Below, in pieces: positions 42,408 through 51,910 of a stretch of DNA of 64,000 nucleotides (position 1 is its first letter; every line of letters begins with the position of its first letter). The DNA is taken from NCBI GenBank assembly GCA_029775855.1, contig JARVJZ010000002.1:159800-223799 (forward strand), in the 5' to 3' direction. The notes beneath the pieces were generated by a model. The model ran no database searches and was not told the DNA's origin. It worked only from the letters and a program-made list of their open reading frames with translations. The position numbers were made by a program, and so were the translations under genes. The DNA is from Nitrososphaeria archaeon. GTDB taxonomy: Archaea > Thermoproteota > Nitrososphaeria > Nitrososphaerales > JAAOZN01.

Positions 42408-43295
42408 TTGGTTTTAGAGACCTTCCTTGGCTCCGCGCTCGCCCTTTTAACAGCCTTCGGCTGGGCGCTTACTTCTGTTCTTCTAAGGCGGGTTAGAGGT
42501 GTCGTTATGCCCTTTCAAAGCGCATTTATTTCATCAATTATAGGGGTTGTTGTCATTTTAACCTCATCTATGGTGTTAGGTGACGCGCAAAATCTGCTCA
42601 GTATTACACCTACAGCAGCCTCATACTGCGTTGCAGCGGGTCTAGCAAACTTCGCCTTAGGTAGGTTCCTCTGGTATAGCGGGATAAACATGATCGGAGC
42701 GTCGCGTTCAAACTCTATTGTCGCATTAGAGATCTTGTTCGCACCACTCTTGGCTGTTCTGCTTCTTAAAGAAGTAGCTGAAGTAGCTATCGCAGCAGCC
42801 ATATTAGTCATTTTGGTGGGTGTGCTTTTGATCTCTAAAAGCTACAGCTCTTCTGACACATTTGTGGGGCGCCGAGAATTTTACATCGGTATTTTGATTT
42901 CTTTAGGCGCTGCGGTAGTCTTCTCCTTTGGCGCTCTTTTAACTAAGTTAGCCGTAGTTTCTGTTGGTTCACCTCTTATAGCATTTGTTGTTGGCAGCTT
43001 GGCTTCGAGTGTCGTTTTAGCGCCTGCGGTAAAGGGGCTTGGTGCTGGCTATGGGCGGAGAGACTGGTTTATTCTTATCTCGGCTGGATTCTCGCACGCG
43101 GTTGCTGGTTTAGCGTATTGGAGTGCATTAAAGTTTGCGACAGTAGTTTTAGTTACGCCTTTGACTCAAGCATATCCACTTTTCACCCTACTCCTCTCAT
43201 ACCTCTACATAAAAAGACTTGAGAATCTTAACCTACGGGTGGTCTTAGGCGCAACACTCGTAACAATAGGCGTAGTAGCAGCGACTTTAAGTTAA
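42408..43295 (+). CDS. EamA/DMT-family transporter
   Basis: A 295-residue, ten-helix membrane protein in two EamA repeats (about 1-140 and 155-295). The pattern ALLTAFGWALTSVLLRRV...SAFISSIIG and the closing LAYWSALKFATVVLVTPLTQAYPLFTLLLSYLY are typical of drug/metabolite transporters. Substrate not assignable. TTG start; diverges from galT. Confidence 0.88.
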   Translation: MVLETFLGSALALLTAFGWALTSVLLRRVRGVVMPFQSAFISSIIGVVVILTSSMVLGDAQNLLSITPTAASYCVAAGLANFALGRFLWYSGINMIGASRSNSIVALEILFAPLLAVLLLKEVAEVAIAAAILVILVGVLLISKSYSSSDTFVGRREFYIGILISLGAAVVFSFGALLTKLAVVSVGSPLIAFVVGSLASSVVLAPAVKGLGAGYGRRDWFILISAGFSHAVAGLAYWSALKFATVVLVTPLTQAYPLFTLLLSYLYIKRLENLNLRVVLGATLVTIGVVAATLS

Positions 43296-43326
43296 AAAGA
43301 GCAAGCAGACTAATAATATTTGTAAG

Positions 43327-44310
43327 ATGACTGGTAGAATAGAGCACACATATACTCTTAAAGCTCCAAATAAAGGAGTGTTCGAAGCGCACATAGACCC
43401 GCAGACTCTAGCCGAAGCGCTCTCACCCTACAACTTTAAGATGTTAAGAGCTTCTGAAATTGTATTTGGTGCCAAGCTGCATATCCAGACAACTTTACTT
43501 GGGCAGAAGTTTGAGTGGTTAATTGAAGTAGATGAAGCGCATGAGAATGTTCTCTCATACAAAGTTAACGCTACTGAAGGGTCTTGGCTTAAACTCCGCA
43601 TCACTGAAAGATTTCAACCTAAGATCGACGGAGTTGAAGTTAGATATTTAGTTGAATATGAGGCACCTCTAATGTTCACCCCTATCATAAAAAAGATGTT
43701 AACACATATGCTCCAAGCAAAGGAAGACGCTGTTAAAAGGAGATTTAATCAGCTTACTGAAGTTAAGGAGAGGAAGCCTCTCACCTATCCACTCCACCTC
43801 TTTAACACGCTACAAATCATCGGTTTAATATTAGCAAGTGGGTTATTGATTACAGCCTCATCTTTAACCCCGCCACTAAGCTATATACTGGCATTGCTCT
43901 CTTGGATACTCTACTGGTTCACTCCACATGGCTTAGCCCACTACCTTGTGGGTAAAGTGTTAGGTATACGGTTTTCACATTATTTCATAGGGTTATCCAA
44001 CCTCTACAGACTAAAATTTATTCCTACACAGCTCAAGTTGATGCTCTTCACCTTAGGTATAAAGACGGAGAGCAAAAGCCTTTCAGCAGCTTCGCCTCGT
44101 GCAAAGGCTACTATGTATGCTGCTGGTGCTGTTGCGTCTATGGCTCTGCCCTTTACTACACCCATTTACTTACTCTATGTAGGCTTGTTTAACGAAGGAG
44201 TTCTTTTCCTCACCCTTTCTATTTTGAGTGCAGTCTTTTCAATCTACTTCAGCTTTAGAGCTGGAGACCTATGGAAGGCTACTCGCGCTCTAAGAAAAGG
44301 AGCGCTTTAA
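43327..44310 (+). CDS. SRPBCC-like domain fused to M50-like membrane domain lacking the catalytic Glu
   Basis: Residues 1-145 look like an SRPBCC (START-like) lipid- or ligand-binding domain: IEHTYTLKAPNKGVFEAHIDPQTLAEALSPY, ending in a long helix. Residues ~155-327 form a helical membrane domain with HGLAHYLVGKVLGIRFSHYFIG at 201-222. This resembles the HExxH...GI segment of site-2/M50 metalloproteases, but Gly202 replaces the catalytic Glu. RAGDLWKATR near the C-terminus would be the second motif. It is probably a non-catalytic relative; the role is unknown. Confidence 0.6.
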   Translation: MTGRIEHTYTLKAPNKGVFEAHIDPQTLAEALSPYNFKMLRASEIVFGAKLHIQTTLLGQKFEWLIEVDEAHENVLSYKVNATEGSWLKLRITERFQPKIDGVEVRYLVEYEAPLMFTPIIKKMLTHMLQAKEDAVKRRFNQLTEVKERKPLTYPLHLFNTLQIIGLILASGLLITASSLTPPLSYILALLSWILYWFTPHGLAHYLVGKVLGIRFSHYFIGLSNLYRLKFIPTQLKLMLFTLGIKTESKSLSAASPRAKATMYAAGAVASMALPFTTPIYLLYVGLFNEGVLFLTLSILSAVFSIYFSFRAGDLWKATRALRKGAL

Positions 44311-44477
44311 AGTGCTTTGAAGATCTCTAAGGCGAAGTCGTGTATTGAGAGAATCGCCCCACAGTGCTTGCATCTAAACTTTCCATCTTTTGAATTTAAG
44401 ATTTCCTTAGTAGGTTTTAATTCAAACCCTGAATATAGGCTTGCGCCACATACACTACATACTATTTCAATAACCAA
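44307..44477 (-). CDS. small zinc-ribbon protein (56 residues)
   Basis: A TTG-started frame of 56 residues with two CxxC pairs (CSVC at 7-10, CKHC at 36-39), the layout of a single zinc ribbon. An in-frame TGA stands three codons before the TTG, so no longer start is possible. It ends within the stop of the convergent SRPBCC gene. The opposite-strand frame at 44317-44508 is its shadow. Function unknown. Confidence 0.6.
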   Translation of the reverse strand: MVIEIVCSVCGASLYSGFELKPTKEILNSKDGKFRCKHCGAILSIHDFALEIFKAL

Positions 44478-44515
44478 GTATAATCAGAGAAGTTGTTTCA
44501 TAAGTTAAATATAAA

Positions 44516-45295
44516 CTATTGTTTCACAGCTGATAACCCCCTAATGAATATACACCTACTATCCTCAATTACAAGATCCTCAAGATCAACGGGCTTGTCG
44601 ATTATAGTCAAGCCACTGTTTCTAACGATAACAATGGGTATGCTCTCACTGGTTTCACCCATCACCAAGCTAGCACCAGCACTTATGTCATCAGCAAGAG
44701 CCCGCTTTGTAACCCTCATAATGTTCCCAAAGAGGTCTGGTTTGCCTCTCTCATCACTAACAGCCTCAAAGCCCGCAGCCGCCAAGGCTATTCCTATAGT
44801 GCCGATTCTTGTAGGCATAAGCCTACTATCAGTAACCACAACCCCAACTCTCTTACCTAAATCTGTCAGAATCTGAAGGCGAAGCCTCTCAGCACTAGCA
44901 GCAGGGTTCCTTGGATAAAGTATGGCTAAGCCGCGCTTTACATTTGACCTATCTATGCCAGCATTAGGCACAACTACACCATATTTAATGGTTAAGACGA
45001 ACCCTGGTAGAGCTGCGTAGATTTTATCAGCTTCCCTTAAGATTAGTTCGGCTAAGCTGCTCGGTATGTGGGCTACACTAGAGAGTCTGATAGCCTCTTG
45101 ACTCACTTTAACCGAGTCGAGTTTAACTATTCTGCCTTCTGATAAGGCTATAAATTTACTTGAGATAGCCAATATATCGTTATCTAAAATATCTTCGCGT
45201 TGATCTTCTACAGCTTTCTTTATGGTTTCGTAGAGGTTGAAAACACCATCCATAGCAGGGGCTTTTATCGGTATGTATTCTACGCGCCTCAACAC
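44516..45295 (-). CDS. CofE-like F420-0 ligase paralogue
   Basis: A 259-residue protein of the F420-0 gamma-glutamyl ligase family: DNDILAISSKFIALSEGRIVKL, IKYGVVVPNAGIDRSNVKRG, GVVVTDSRLMPTRIGTIGIALAAAGFE and ASLVMGETSESIPIVIVRNSG. Compared with the copy at 18382-19128, the VSDTYGRPWRRG segment reads VTDSRLMPTRIG, so the substrate may differ. It diverges from gcvT across 32 bp. Confidence 0.75.
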   Translation of the reverse strand: MLRRVEYIPIKAPAMDGVFNLYETIKKAVEDQREDILDNDILAISSKFIALSEGRIVKLDSVKVSQEAIRLSSVAHIPSSLAELILREADKIYAALPGFVLTIKYGVVVPNAGIDRSNVKRGLAILYPRNPAASAERLRLQILTDLGKRVGVVVTDSRLMPTRIGTIGIALAAAGFEAVSDERGKPDLFGNIMRVTKRALADDISAGASLVMGETSESIPIVIVRNSGLTIIDKPVDLEDLVIEDSRCIFIRGLSAVKQ

Positions 45296-45327
45296 CGCTA
45301 GGAAAGCGTATAAGGTTATTTAACCAA

Positions 45328-46461
45328 ATGTCTAACGGTTTGAAGAAGACGCAACTATTTTCTTATCACATTGAACACGGTAAGATGGTTGATTTCGCCG
45401 GCTTCAACCTACCTTTATACTACAGCAGCATAGTAGATGAACACAACTCTGTAAGAGAGAAGGCAGGCATCTTTGACATCTCACATATGGGTAGGATAAA
45501 AGTAGTCGGTAAGGATGCCACATCAGTCTTGGATCACTTAGTTCCAAGCGATATAGCCAACCTAAAAGAAGGCAAAGCAAAGTATACAGTCCTATGCAAC
45601 GAATCTGGGGGAATAGTTGATGACATTATCATCTTAAAGGTCACGGCTGAAGAATTTATCGTAGTCGTCAACGCCGTAAATAGGGAAAAAGACCTCACAT
45701 GGATGCAAAAGCAAAGCCTAGGATTCGACGCCAAGATAGAGGACATCTCAGATAACACGGCACTCATATCTGTCCAAGGACCTATGTCTGCGGAGGTTGT
45801 GAGGAAGATAAGTGATTTAAATCTGGATGGGTTACAACGCTTCAACCATACTAAAGCTAAACTCTTATCTTACGAAGCCTTAATTTCGCGGACTGGCTAC
45901 ACTGGTGAAGACGGCTTTGAGATCTTTTTACCCGATTGTAGCGTCGACGCTCCTGAAAGAGCTCTTCAAGTTTGGGGTAGGCTTATAGAGGAGGGTGCTA
46001 AACCCTGCGGCTTGGGTGCAAGGGATACTCTAAGGCTTGAGGCTGGAATGTGCCTCTATGCTCAAGACATTGATGAGAGCACTACACCTTTGGAGGCGGC
46101 TCTATCTTGGTTGATTAAAGTTGATAAAAGAGGCTACATAGGATACGAATCTTTAGCCACGCAGATGCAAAAAGGTATACGCAGACTCAGGGTCTGCTTC
46201 ATCTTACAGGAAGGCATCGCCAGAAGGGGCTACAACATCTTCTCTGAGAGTAAAGAAAAGGTTGGCGTGGTTACAAGTGGAACCTATTCGCCTACACTAA
46301 GGAAAGGGGTTGGTATGGGTTATGTGGAGGTAGAATATGCTAAACCTGAGACCAAGTTGCTTATAGATGTCAGAGGTAAGCTGTGTTGCGCTGTGGTTAA
46401 GAAACCGCCGCTTTACGATACTACAAAATATGGATGGAGTAGACAACACCAACCCGTTTAA
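45328..46461 (+). CDS. gcvT: glycine cleavage system T protein (aminomethyltransferase)
   Basis: A 377-residue GcvT: KTQLFSYHIEHGKMVDFAGFNLPLYYSSIVDEHNSVREKAGIFDISHMG at the N-terminus, FNHTKAKLLSYEALISRTGYTGEDGFEIFLP in the middle, GLGARDTLRLEAGMCLYAQDIDE, and the C-terminal barrel. It transfers the methylene group of glycine to tetrahydrofolate. The adjacent thyX uses methylene-folate, so the pair links glycine to dTMP. The other glycine-cleavage genes are not in the window. Confidence 0.94.
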   Translation: MSNGLKKTQLFSYHIEHGKMVDFAGFNLPLYYSSIVDEHNSVREKAGIFDISHMGRIKVVGKDATSVLDHLVPSDIANLKEGKAKYTVLCNESGGIVDDIIILKVTAEEFIVVVNAVNREKDLTWMQKQSLGFDAKIEDISDNTALISVQGPMSAEVVRKISDLNLDGLQRFNHTKAKLLSYEALISRTGYTGEDGFEIFLPDCSVDAPERALQVWGRLIEEGAKPCGLGARDTLRLEAGMCLYAQDIDESTTPLEAALSWLIKVDKRGYIGYESLATQMQKGIRRLRVCFILQEGIARRGYNIFSESKEKVGVVTSGTYSPTLRKGVGMGYVEVEYAKPETKLLIDVRGKLCCAVVKKPPLYDTTKYGWSRQHQPV

Positions 46462-46477
46462 ATAGTATGTTGGTTTA

Positions 46478-47332
46478 TTGTGGTCAGATTTGGCGAGGGT
46501 TATACTCTTCTCTTATACACCTGATTTAGAGAGGGTCTGCGCCGCTGCTATGCGCTCCTGCTACTCACCTCATCCAGCATACGCGATTTATACTAACACG
46601 CCAGACGCTGGCTCTATTTTAGAAGGTGAGAAAACTTTCTTTGACGATGAGAGGGTAAGATACTTCATAAGAAAAGCTAAGGAGATGGGGCATATGGATG
46701 TATTAGAGCACGGCTCACTGACCTACGACCTTCAAGGTGTAAGCAGAACCTTAACACACCAATTAGTAAGACATAGGCTTGCATCTTTCTCTCAGCAGAG
46801 CCAAAGATATGTCAAGATCACAAGAAGTTTTGGCTATATCAAGCCTCCTAAGATAGGGGATGCAAAAGTAGAGGTGAATATACATAACATTAAGCTTAAT
46901 CTAAGTTTTGAGGATATTGTTGATATAACGAGACAGGCTGAAGAAGGCTACCTTGCTCTGAAGCATAGCGCAGAAGATGCGAGATTCATAAGAATAGGCG
47001 GAGCATCAACTAACATAGTTATAACAGCCAACCCAAGAGAATATCTTCACATCTTCAGCCTAAGGTGCTCTAAGGATGCACAGTGGGAGATTCAAGATGC
47101 GTGCTACGCCATGTTAGCTTTGGCAAAGCTGCTAGCACCCACAATCTTCGAAACCTTACCTGAAAGCGGTCAAGACACATATATTAGAGAGAGGTTGGAG
47201 AAGATTGATAAGATCTTAGAGCCCATAAGAACTAAATTTAACGAAGCTAAGCGTGGCGAATTAATCGAAGTACCCTTAAACGAACTACCCTTACACCATC
47301 AAGTTGAAGCATATATTAGGAAGATCTGGTGA
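46478..47332 (+). CDS. thyX: FAD-dependent thymidylate synthase ThyX
   Basis: A 284-residue flavoprotein. The ThyX signature is RHRLASFSQQSQRY at residues 98-111 (RHRxxSxxxxSxRY). HMDVLEHGSLTYDLQGVSR precedes it and the SLRCSKDAQWEIQ segment follows. It makes dTMP from dUMP with methylene-THF and reduced flavin. TTG start 16 bp after gcvT. A common archaeal alternative to ThyA. Confidence 0.95.
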   Translation: MWSDLARVILFSYTPDLERVCAAAMRSCYSPHPAYAIYTNTPDAGSILEGEKTFFDDERVRYFIRKAKEMGHMDVLEHGSLTYDLQGVSRTLTHQLVRHRLASFSQQSQRYVKITRSFGYIKPPKIGDAKVEVNIHNIKLNLSFEDIVDITRQAEEGYLALKHSAEDARFIRIGGASTNIVITANPREYLHIFSLRCSKDAQWEIQDACYAMLALAKLLAPTIFETLPESGQDTYIRERLEKIDKILEPIRTKFNEAKRGELIEVPLNELPLHHQVEAYIRKIW

Positions 47333-47337
47333 ATGAC

Positions 47338-49488
47338 ATGAGCGTAAAACAGCCTCAGATTAGAAAGATAAACACGCTCTGTGGCATCTGTCCATCAGGC
47401 TGCAATGTAACTGTAATAGTCAAAGAGGGGAGAATCGAGCGAATACTGCCCGCTTCCGACAACACAACACCTTCTTCTATATGCGTTAGAGGTGCTGCGT
47501 CTAAAGAGATTGTATATTCACCTCAGAGGCTGCTGAAGCCGCTTAGAAGAGTTGGAAGGAAAGGCGAAAAAGCATTCGAACCAGTAGGATGGGATGAAGC
47601 GTTAAGCTCGATAGCTAAAAGACTGCTTGAAATACGTGAGAGATATGGTGCAGCCGCTGTAGCAATCTATGCTGGGCGTGGGGGATACTTTGAAGACGGT
47701 GTAAAGGATGTTTTCGCTGTTGAATGTAGTGGCGAGGTTTCAAGCAACCTACTCTACCCCTTCGGCTCACCTAACACAGCGAGCTGCAGCTCAGTATGCT
47801 ACATTTCACACGGCTACATAGCGCCCATGACAACCCTAGGGCTACATTTAGAGCAGCTCAAACCAGACCTAAGCAACACAAGCCTCCTAGTTATCTGGGG
47901 CGCAAACCCCCTAGCTTCAACACCGCCATCTACCTACCAGAAGATCTTAGCAGCCAAAAAGAAGGGCGTCAAAATAGTAGCTATAGACCCTAGGAGAAGC
48001 GGCGCAGCATCAATAGCAGACTACTGGATTCCTCTGAGACCTGGAACAGATGGAGCCTTGGCGTTAAGCATACTCAACACCCTTATATCAGAAGATTTGA
48101 TTGACGCTGAGTTTGCAGAGAACTGGTGCCGAGGCTACAGCGAGTTAAAAGAATATGCTAAAGGTTTCGAGCCCGAAGTTGTTGAAAAGATCACTTGGGT
48201 TCCAGCGTCAAAAATCGAGGAACTTGCTAAGCTTATAGGGAGGGAGAAGCCTTCAACACTCATACTCTCTACAGGCATTGAATACTCTAACTGTGGGGTT
48301 CAAACCGCAAGAGCCATCTACACAATAACCGCATTAACAGGAAACTTCGACGTAAAAGGTGGGTTAGTAGCTAAGATGCCTCCTCGACTAAAAAGAAACA
48401 GAATAATCTTGAAGCCACCTAGCCAAGTTAAACCTGTTGGTGCTGAAAGGTACCCTGTCTTCTACAAGTATAGTAGGTGTATGCAGGCTATGGAGCTACC
48501 TAAGGCGGTGCTGAAGGGTGAGCCCTACCCTGTCAAAGCGCTGATAGTGCACGGCGCATCCATGCTCACAAGTCTACCTGGCACCGAGCTTTGGAGAAGA
48601 GTGTTTGAAGAGCTTGAGTTTATGGTTGTGATAGATAGGTTTCTAACATCTGACTGCCTCTACGCAGACTACATACTCCCAGCTTCAACCTACTATGAGA
48701 TAGAGTCTTACAAAAGGGGCGAAAACAGAATTCAACTCAGAAGAAGGGTGATAGAGCCTTTAGGTGAAAGTAGAAGCGACTACAGCATATGCTATTCCTT
48801 AGCTGAAAGGCTTGGATACAACCACCTCTATCCACGTGAAGAAGAGTTGATCGACTTCGCCCTAAAAGATACTGGCGTAGATAAGGCCTCGCTTGAATCT
48901 GAACCTTTTGGTGTAGTGGTAGAGGGCATACCTATGAAGTATAAGAAGTATGAACTTGGGCTCTTAAGAAGAGATGGTAAGCAGGGGTTCGAAACTCCAA
49001 GCGGAAGATTTGAAATCGCTTCAACTGTCCTTGAAGAGAACGGCTACGACCCTCTACCAGTCTACATAGAGCCTAAAGAGGGGCCAATCTCAACACCGCA
49101 TATATACAGAGATTACCCGCTTGTCTTCACCTGCGGCGCGAGGCTCCCTCATCTGTTCAGAAGCCAGCACCTCAACATACCATCACTACTTAGGCTTCAG
49201 CCTAAACCGCAGGTCATAATGCACGTTGAAGACGCTTCATCTAGAGGTATTGAGGATGGTGATGAGGTCTATGTAGCGACACCGAGAGGCAGAATAAAAC
49301 TTTGGGCTAAGGTTACTGACGGCATACTTAAAGGGGTTGTAGAGGTGAATTCAGGTGGAGGAGGCTTAGACCAACCTGAGGCTTGGCGTAAAGCGAACGT
49401 AAATCTACTTACAGACCCAGACAACAGAGACCCCATCTCAGGCTTCCCCGTCTATAAAGCGCTGCTCTGCCAAGTGGAGAAGGCTTAG
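47338..49488 (+). CDS. molybdopterin oxidoreductase, DMSO-reductase family
   Basis: About 716 residues. The N-terminal [4Fe-4S] motif is CGICPSGCNVTVIVKEGRIERI, with a later Cys in ICVRGAAS. Moco-binding segments follow (YPFGSPNTASCSSVCYISH, LVIWGANPLAST, AIDPRRSGAA, LRPGTDGALALS) and the C-terminal beta domain ends INSGGG-like. It looks acetylene-hydratase- or formate-dehydrogenase-like, but the substrate is unknown. No twin-Arg signal is seen, so it is cytoplasmic. GGTGA stands before the ATG at 47338; the GTG at 47329 is also possible. Confidence 0.82.
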   Translation: MSVKQPQIRKINTLCGICPSGCNVTVIVKEGRIERILPASDNTTPSSICVRGAASKEIVYSPQRLLKPLRRVGRKGEKAFEPVGWDEALSSIAKRLLEIRERYGAAAVAIYAGRGGYFEDGVKDVFAVECSGEVSSNLLYPFGSPNTASCSSVCYISHGYIAPMTTLGLHLEQLKPDLSNTSLLVIWGANPLASTPPSTYQKILAAKKKGVKIVAIDPRRSGAASIADYWIPLRPGTDGALALSILNTLISEDLIDAEFAENWCRGYSELKEYAKGFEPEVVEKITWVPASKIEELAKLIGREKPSTLILSTGIEYSNCGVQTARAIYTITALTGNFDVKGGLVAKMPPRLKRNRIILKPPSQVKPVGAERYPVFYKYSRCMQAMELPKAVLKGEPYPVKALIVHGASMLTSLPGTELWRRVFEELEFMVVIDRFLTSDCLYADYILPASTYYEIESYKRGENRIQLRRRVIEPLGESRSDYSICYSLAERLGYNHLYPREEELIDFALKDTGVDKASLESEPFGVVVEGIPMKYKKYELGLLRRDGKQGFETPSGRFEIASTVLEENGYDPLPVYIEPKEGPISTPHIYRDYPLVFTCGARLPHLFRSQHLNIPSLLRLQPKPQVIMHVEDASSRGIEDGDEVYVATPRGRIKLWAKVTDGILKGVVEVNSGGGGLDQPEAWRKANVNLLTDPDNRDPISGFPVYKALLCQVEKA

Positions 49489-49567
49489 AGCGCCATAAAA
49501 GAGGCTGAACTAAAGTATCACCGTAATGCAAACAGCATACAATAAGAGAAATTTTTAGTAAACACTA

Positions 49568-49576
49568 ATTTATATA
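49568..49576 (+). promoter_or_regulatory. TATA box of the aspartyl protease-like gene
   Basis: TTTATATAG sits 34 bp before the ATG at 49610. The upstream in-frame GTG at 49577 abuts it and would have no room for a transcription start, so 49610 is preferred. Confidence 0.4.
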
Positions 49577-49609
49577 GTGGTAGTTACATCAAAAATTTAC
49601 CGACAAACT

Positions 49610-49963
49610 ATGGGGCATATAATAGTTAAGATAAAGATAGGCGACCCTGATAGGTCTAAGGTTTTAGAGGTTGAGGGCTTAGTTGATACCGGTGCAACCC
49701 TAACCGTAGTGCCTTACATAGTGGCGGAAGAGCTTGGGCTTAAGCCTACGGGGAGTAGTATCGTTGATAGTGGTGCTGGGAGACTTGAGTTAAAGCGCAC
49801 GAGGATCTGGGTGGAAATAGAGGGTAAGAGTGAGGTAGTCCCTGCGCTAATCTCAGATGTGATAGGTAGAGTGCTGATAGGGGTCACTACACTAGAGGTT
49901 CTGGGACTTCAAGCAGACCCGCTGGCAGGAAGACTTAGAGAGTGGACTTTACTTCTCTACTAA
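49610..49963 (+). CDS. retropepsin-like aspartyl protease domain protein
   Basis: A 117-residue protein of the clan AA retropepsin type: GLVDTGATLTVVP is the catalytic D-T-G loop (D26 from the chosen start), and VIGRVLIGVTTLEVLGLQADP is the second conserved segment (hydrophobic strand, then G and LE-LGL). Such small archaeal proteins probably act as homodimers like retroviral proteases; substrates are unknown. Confidence 0.75.
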   Translation: MGHIIVKIKIGDPDRSKVLEVEGLVDTGATLTVVPYIVAEELGLKPTGSSIVDSGAGRLELKRTRIWVEIEGKSEVVPALISDVIGRVLIGVTTLEVLGLQADPLAGRLREWTLLLY

Positions 49964-50041
49964 CGTATATCACTCTTCAAATAGGCTGCCTTTAGATTCG
50001 TTTAAATCGTTGCTTGTTTGCCGCATTTGAGTTGCTAATTT

Positions 50042-51910
50042 TTAACCCCAGATTTCCTTTGCTACATCTGTGAGACCTAGCTTTATCAGAGTCTCCTTTG
50101 TGGGTTTGCTCGTGTTTTTATCCCAACCTCTTGCTTCATAGTATTCATCAAGTGTCTTAGATAAGTCTACTACTTTTCCAGTCCTGCCCTTCTCCTCCAG
50201 AAGCCTCTTAGGCAGCTTATCATCCGCTCTCGTGGCGCCGTGCTTAACGTTGAAAGCCTTTCTAATGTTGATTATCCTTTCGCCAGCGAGCAGGGCGTCC
50301 TTTAGGGTTAGGTTTAAGCCTGTGACCGCGTTAAAGGTTTTAACGAAGTTTTCTTCAACCATGTATGCTGCGTTAATGTCCGCGAACCAGCACCAACCAG
50401 CAGATGAGATAAATGCTGTCCAATCTTCTATAACCTTCGCAGCAACCCCCTTACCCTCTGGTGAGTCAGTAGGCTTGGGTAAGCCTAAGCTATCTCTAGG
50501 CCTACCTAAGATCTCCCAGTCTATAGTAATCCCTTCAGTATGCCTACCACCTGTTATTGCGCAGGCATAGTGCGGCCCTCCTCCTTGGAATACTCTTGGG
50601 TCGTGGGCTGCCAGTTCTACGCCCTTCACTTGTATTGCGTATTCTTCGGCGCCTTTGCCTATGATCTTGGCTGCTCTTCTAGAGCCTTCTGCAAGTATAT
50701 CTCCAAATCCATCTCTGAAGGCGATCTTCTCTATCATCTTGATCATCGCTTCTGCGTTGCCGAATCTTAGGTCAACCCCGTCTGTGTCTTCTTTTGTCAG
50801 CAACCCTTTTTCGAAGCACTCCATAGCGAACGCTATGGTTCCACCTGTAGATATTGTGTCTAAGCCGAAGAGGTTGCATAGGTCGTTCGCTTTGGCTACG
50901 GCTTTAGCATCTGTTACACCGCAATTTGAGCCGAGCATGCTTACTGTCTCATATTCAGGTCCTTCAACGTTAGGTTCGAATGAATATGCTCCTTCTTTCA
51001 CGGTTGATATTCTTCTGCAGCCTATTGGGCATAGGTAGCAGCTTCTGGTTCCAGATAGTATTGCGTCGTATCCTCCTGGCCAAGATAGTCCTTCTGGGTT
51101 GAGTTGTTTTGCTGTGTAGTTGAAGCCTGGTGTGTCTCCTAGCTGCCAGAGTGGCCCGAAGTATAGTGGTGTGCCTCCTTTGGAGAACATTTGAACATTT
51201 TTGTCTTCTTTTACAAATTTTATGACTTCTCCGCTAATTTTCCTCAGTTCTTCTGGGTGTGCTATTGGAACTTTACCCTCTCCTCTTACCGCCACAGCTT
51301 TAAGCTTCATAAACCCCATAACTGCACCTAAGCCACACCTACCAGCTATCCTATTCGCCTCATCTGTCAATATACCAGCGAACCTAACAAGATTTTCACC
51401 AGCCTGCCCTATATTCGAAACCTGAATCTTAGCATCACCAAGATCCCTTTTTAGGCTTCGATCTGACGCTCTAGCATCCATACCCCAGTAGGGTGAAGCA
51501 TCACCAAACCTAACCTCTCCATCCCTAATGAATACATATGTGGGTTTAGGCGCTCTACCAGTTATGACCACAAGATCATAACCAGCAGCCTTAAGCTCAG
51601 CACCCCAGAACCCACCAGCATTCGCATCCCCAAAAAAACCTGTTAGAGGAGACTTCGAGACAACGCTATGTCTACCCGCTACAGGGGTTGGTGTGCCGTT
51701 TACTGGCCCTGTAGCAAAGATGAGGAGGTTTTGCGGGTCGAAGGCTCCAACCCATGGTGGAACTTCGTCGTAGAGTATTCTACCCCCAACACCGTAACCT
51801 CCTATGTAGTTGTATGCTAGTTCTGGTGGTAAGGGTTGAGTTAAATGCTTCTTTCTGGTTAGGTCTATCCGTAGAATTTTACCTAAGTATCCTCCTCTAA
51901 ATCCGCTCAT
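50042..51910 (-). CDS. aor: aldehyde:ferredoxin oxidoreductase (tungsten enzyme)
   Basis: A 622-residue AOR-family protein: N-terminal GGYLGKILRIDLTRKK, FATGPVNGTPTPVAGRHSVVSKSPLTG, GFWGAELKAAGYD, and Fe-S cysteines in SCYLCPIGCRR with a later LCNLFGLDTIS. It oxidises aldehydes to acids with ferredoxin and a bis-tungstopterin. The linked aminotransferase and peptidase suggest removal of aldehydes from amino-acid breakdown. The AOR, FOR and GOR subtypes cannot be separated by eye. Confidence 0.92.
   Translation of the reverse strand: MSGFRGGYLGKILRIDLTRKKHLTQPLPPELAYNYIGGYGVGGRILYDEVPPWVGAFDPQNLLIFATGPVNGTPTPVAGRHSVVSKSPLTGFFGDANAGGFWGAELKAAGYDLVVITGRAPKPTYVFIRDGEVRFGDASPYWGMDARASDRSLKRDLGDAKIQVSNIGQAGENLVRFAGILTDEANRIAGRCGLGAVMGFMKLKAVAVRGEGKVPIAHPEELRKISGEVIKFVKEDKNVQMFSKGGTPLYFGPLWQLGDTPGFNYTAKQLNPEGLSWPGGYDAILSGTRSCYLCPIGCRRISTVKEGAYSFEPNVEGPEYETVSMLGSNCGVTDAKAVAKANDLCNLFGLDTISTGGTIAFAMECFEKGLLTKEDTDGVDLRFGNAEAMIKMIEKIAFRDGFGDILAEGSRRAAKIIGKGAEEYAIQVKGVELAAHDPRVFQGGGPHYACAITGGRHTEGITIDWEILGRPRDSLGLPKPTDSPEGKGVAAKVIEDWTAFISSAGWCWFADINAAYMVEENFVKTFNAVTGLNLTLKDALLAGERIINIRKAFNVKHGATRADDKLPKRLLEEKGRTGKVVDLSKTLDEYYEARGWDKNTSKPTKETLIKLGLTDVAKEIWG

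Noticed and set aside
44317-44508. Plus-strand frame of 63 residues
   Set aside because: It is the shadow of the minus-strand zinc-ribbon gene, whose paired CxxC motifs are a stronger coding sign.
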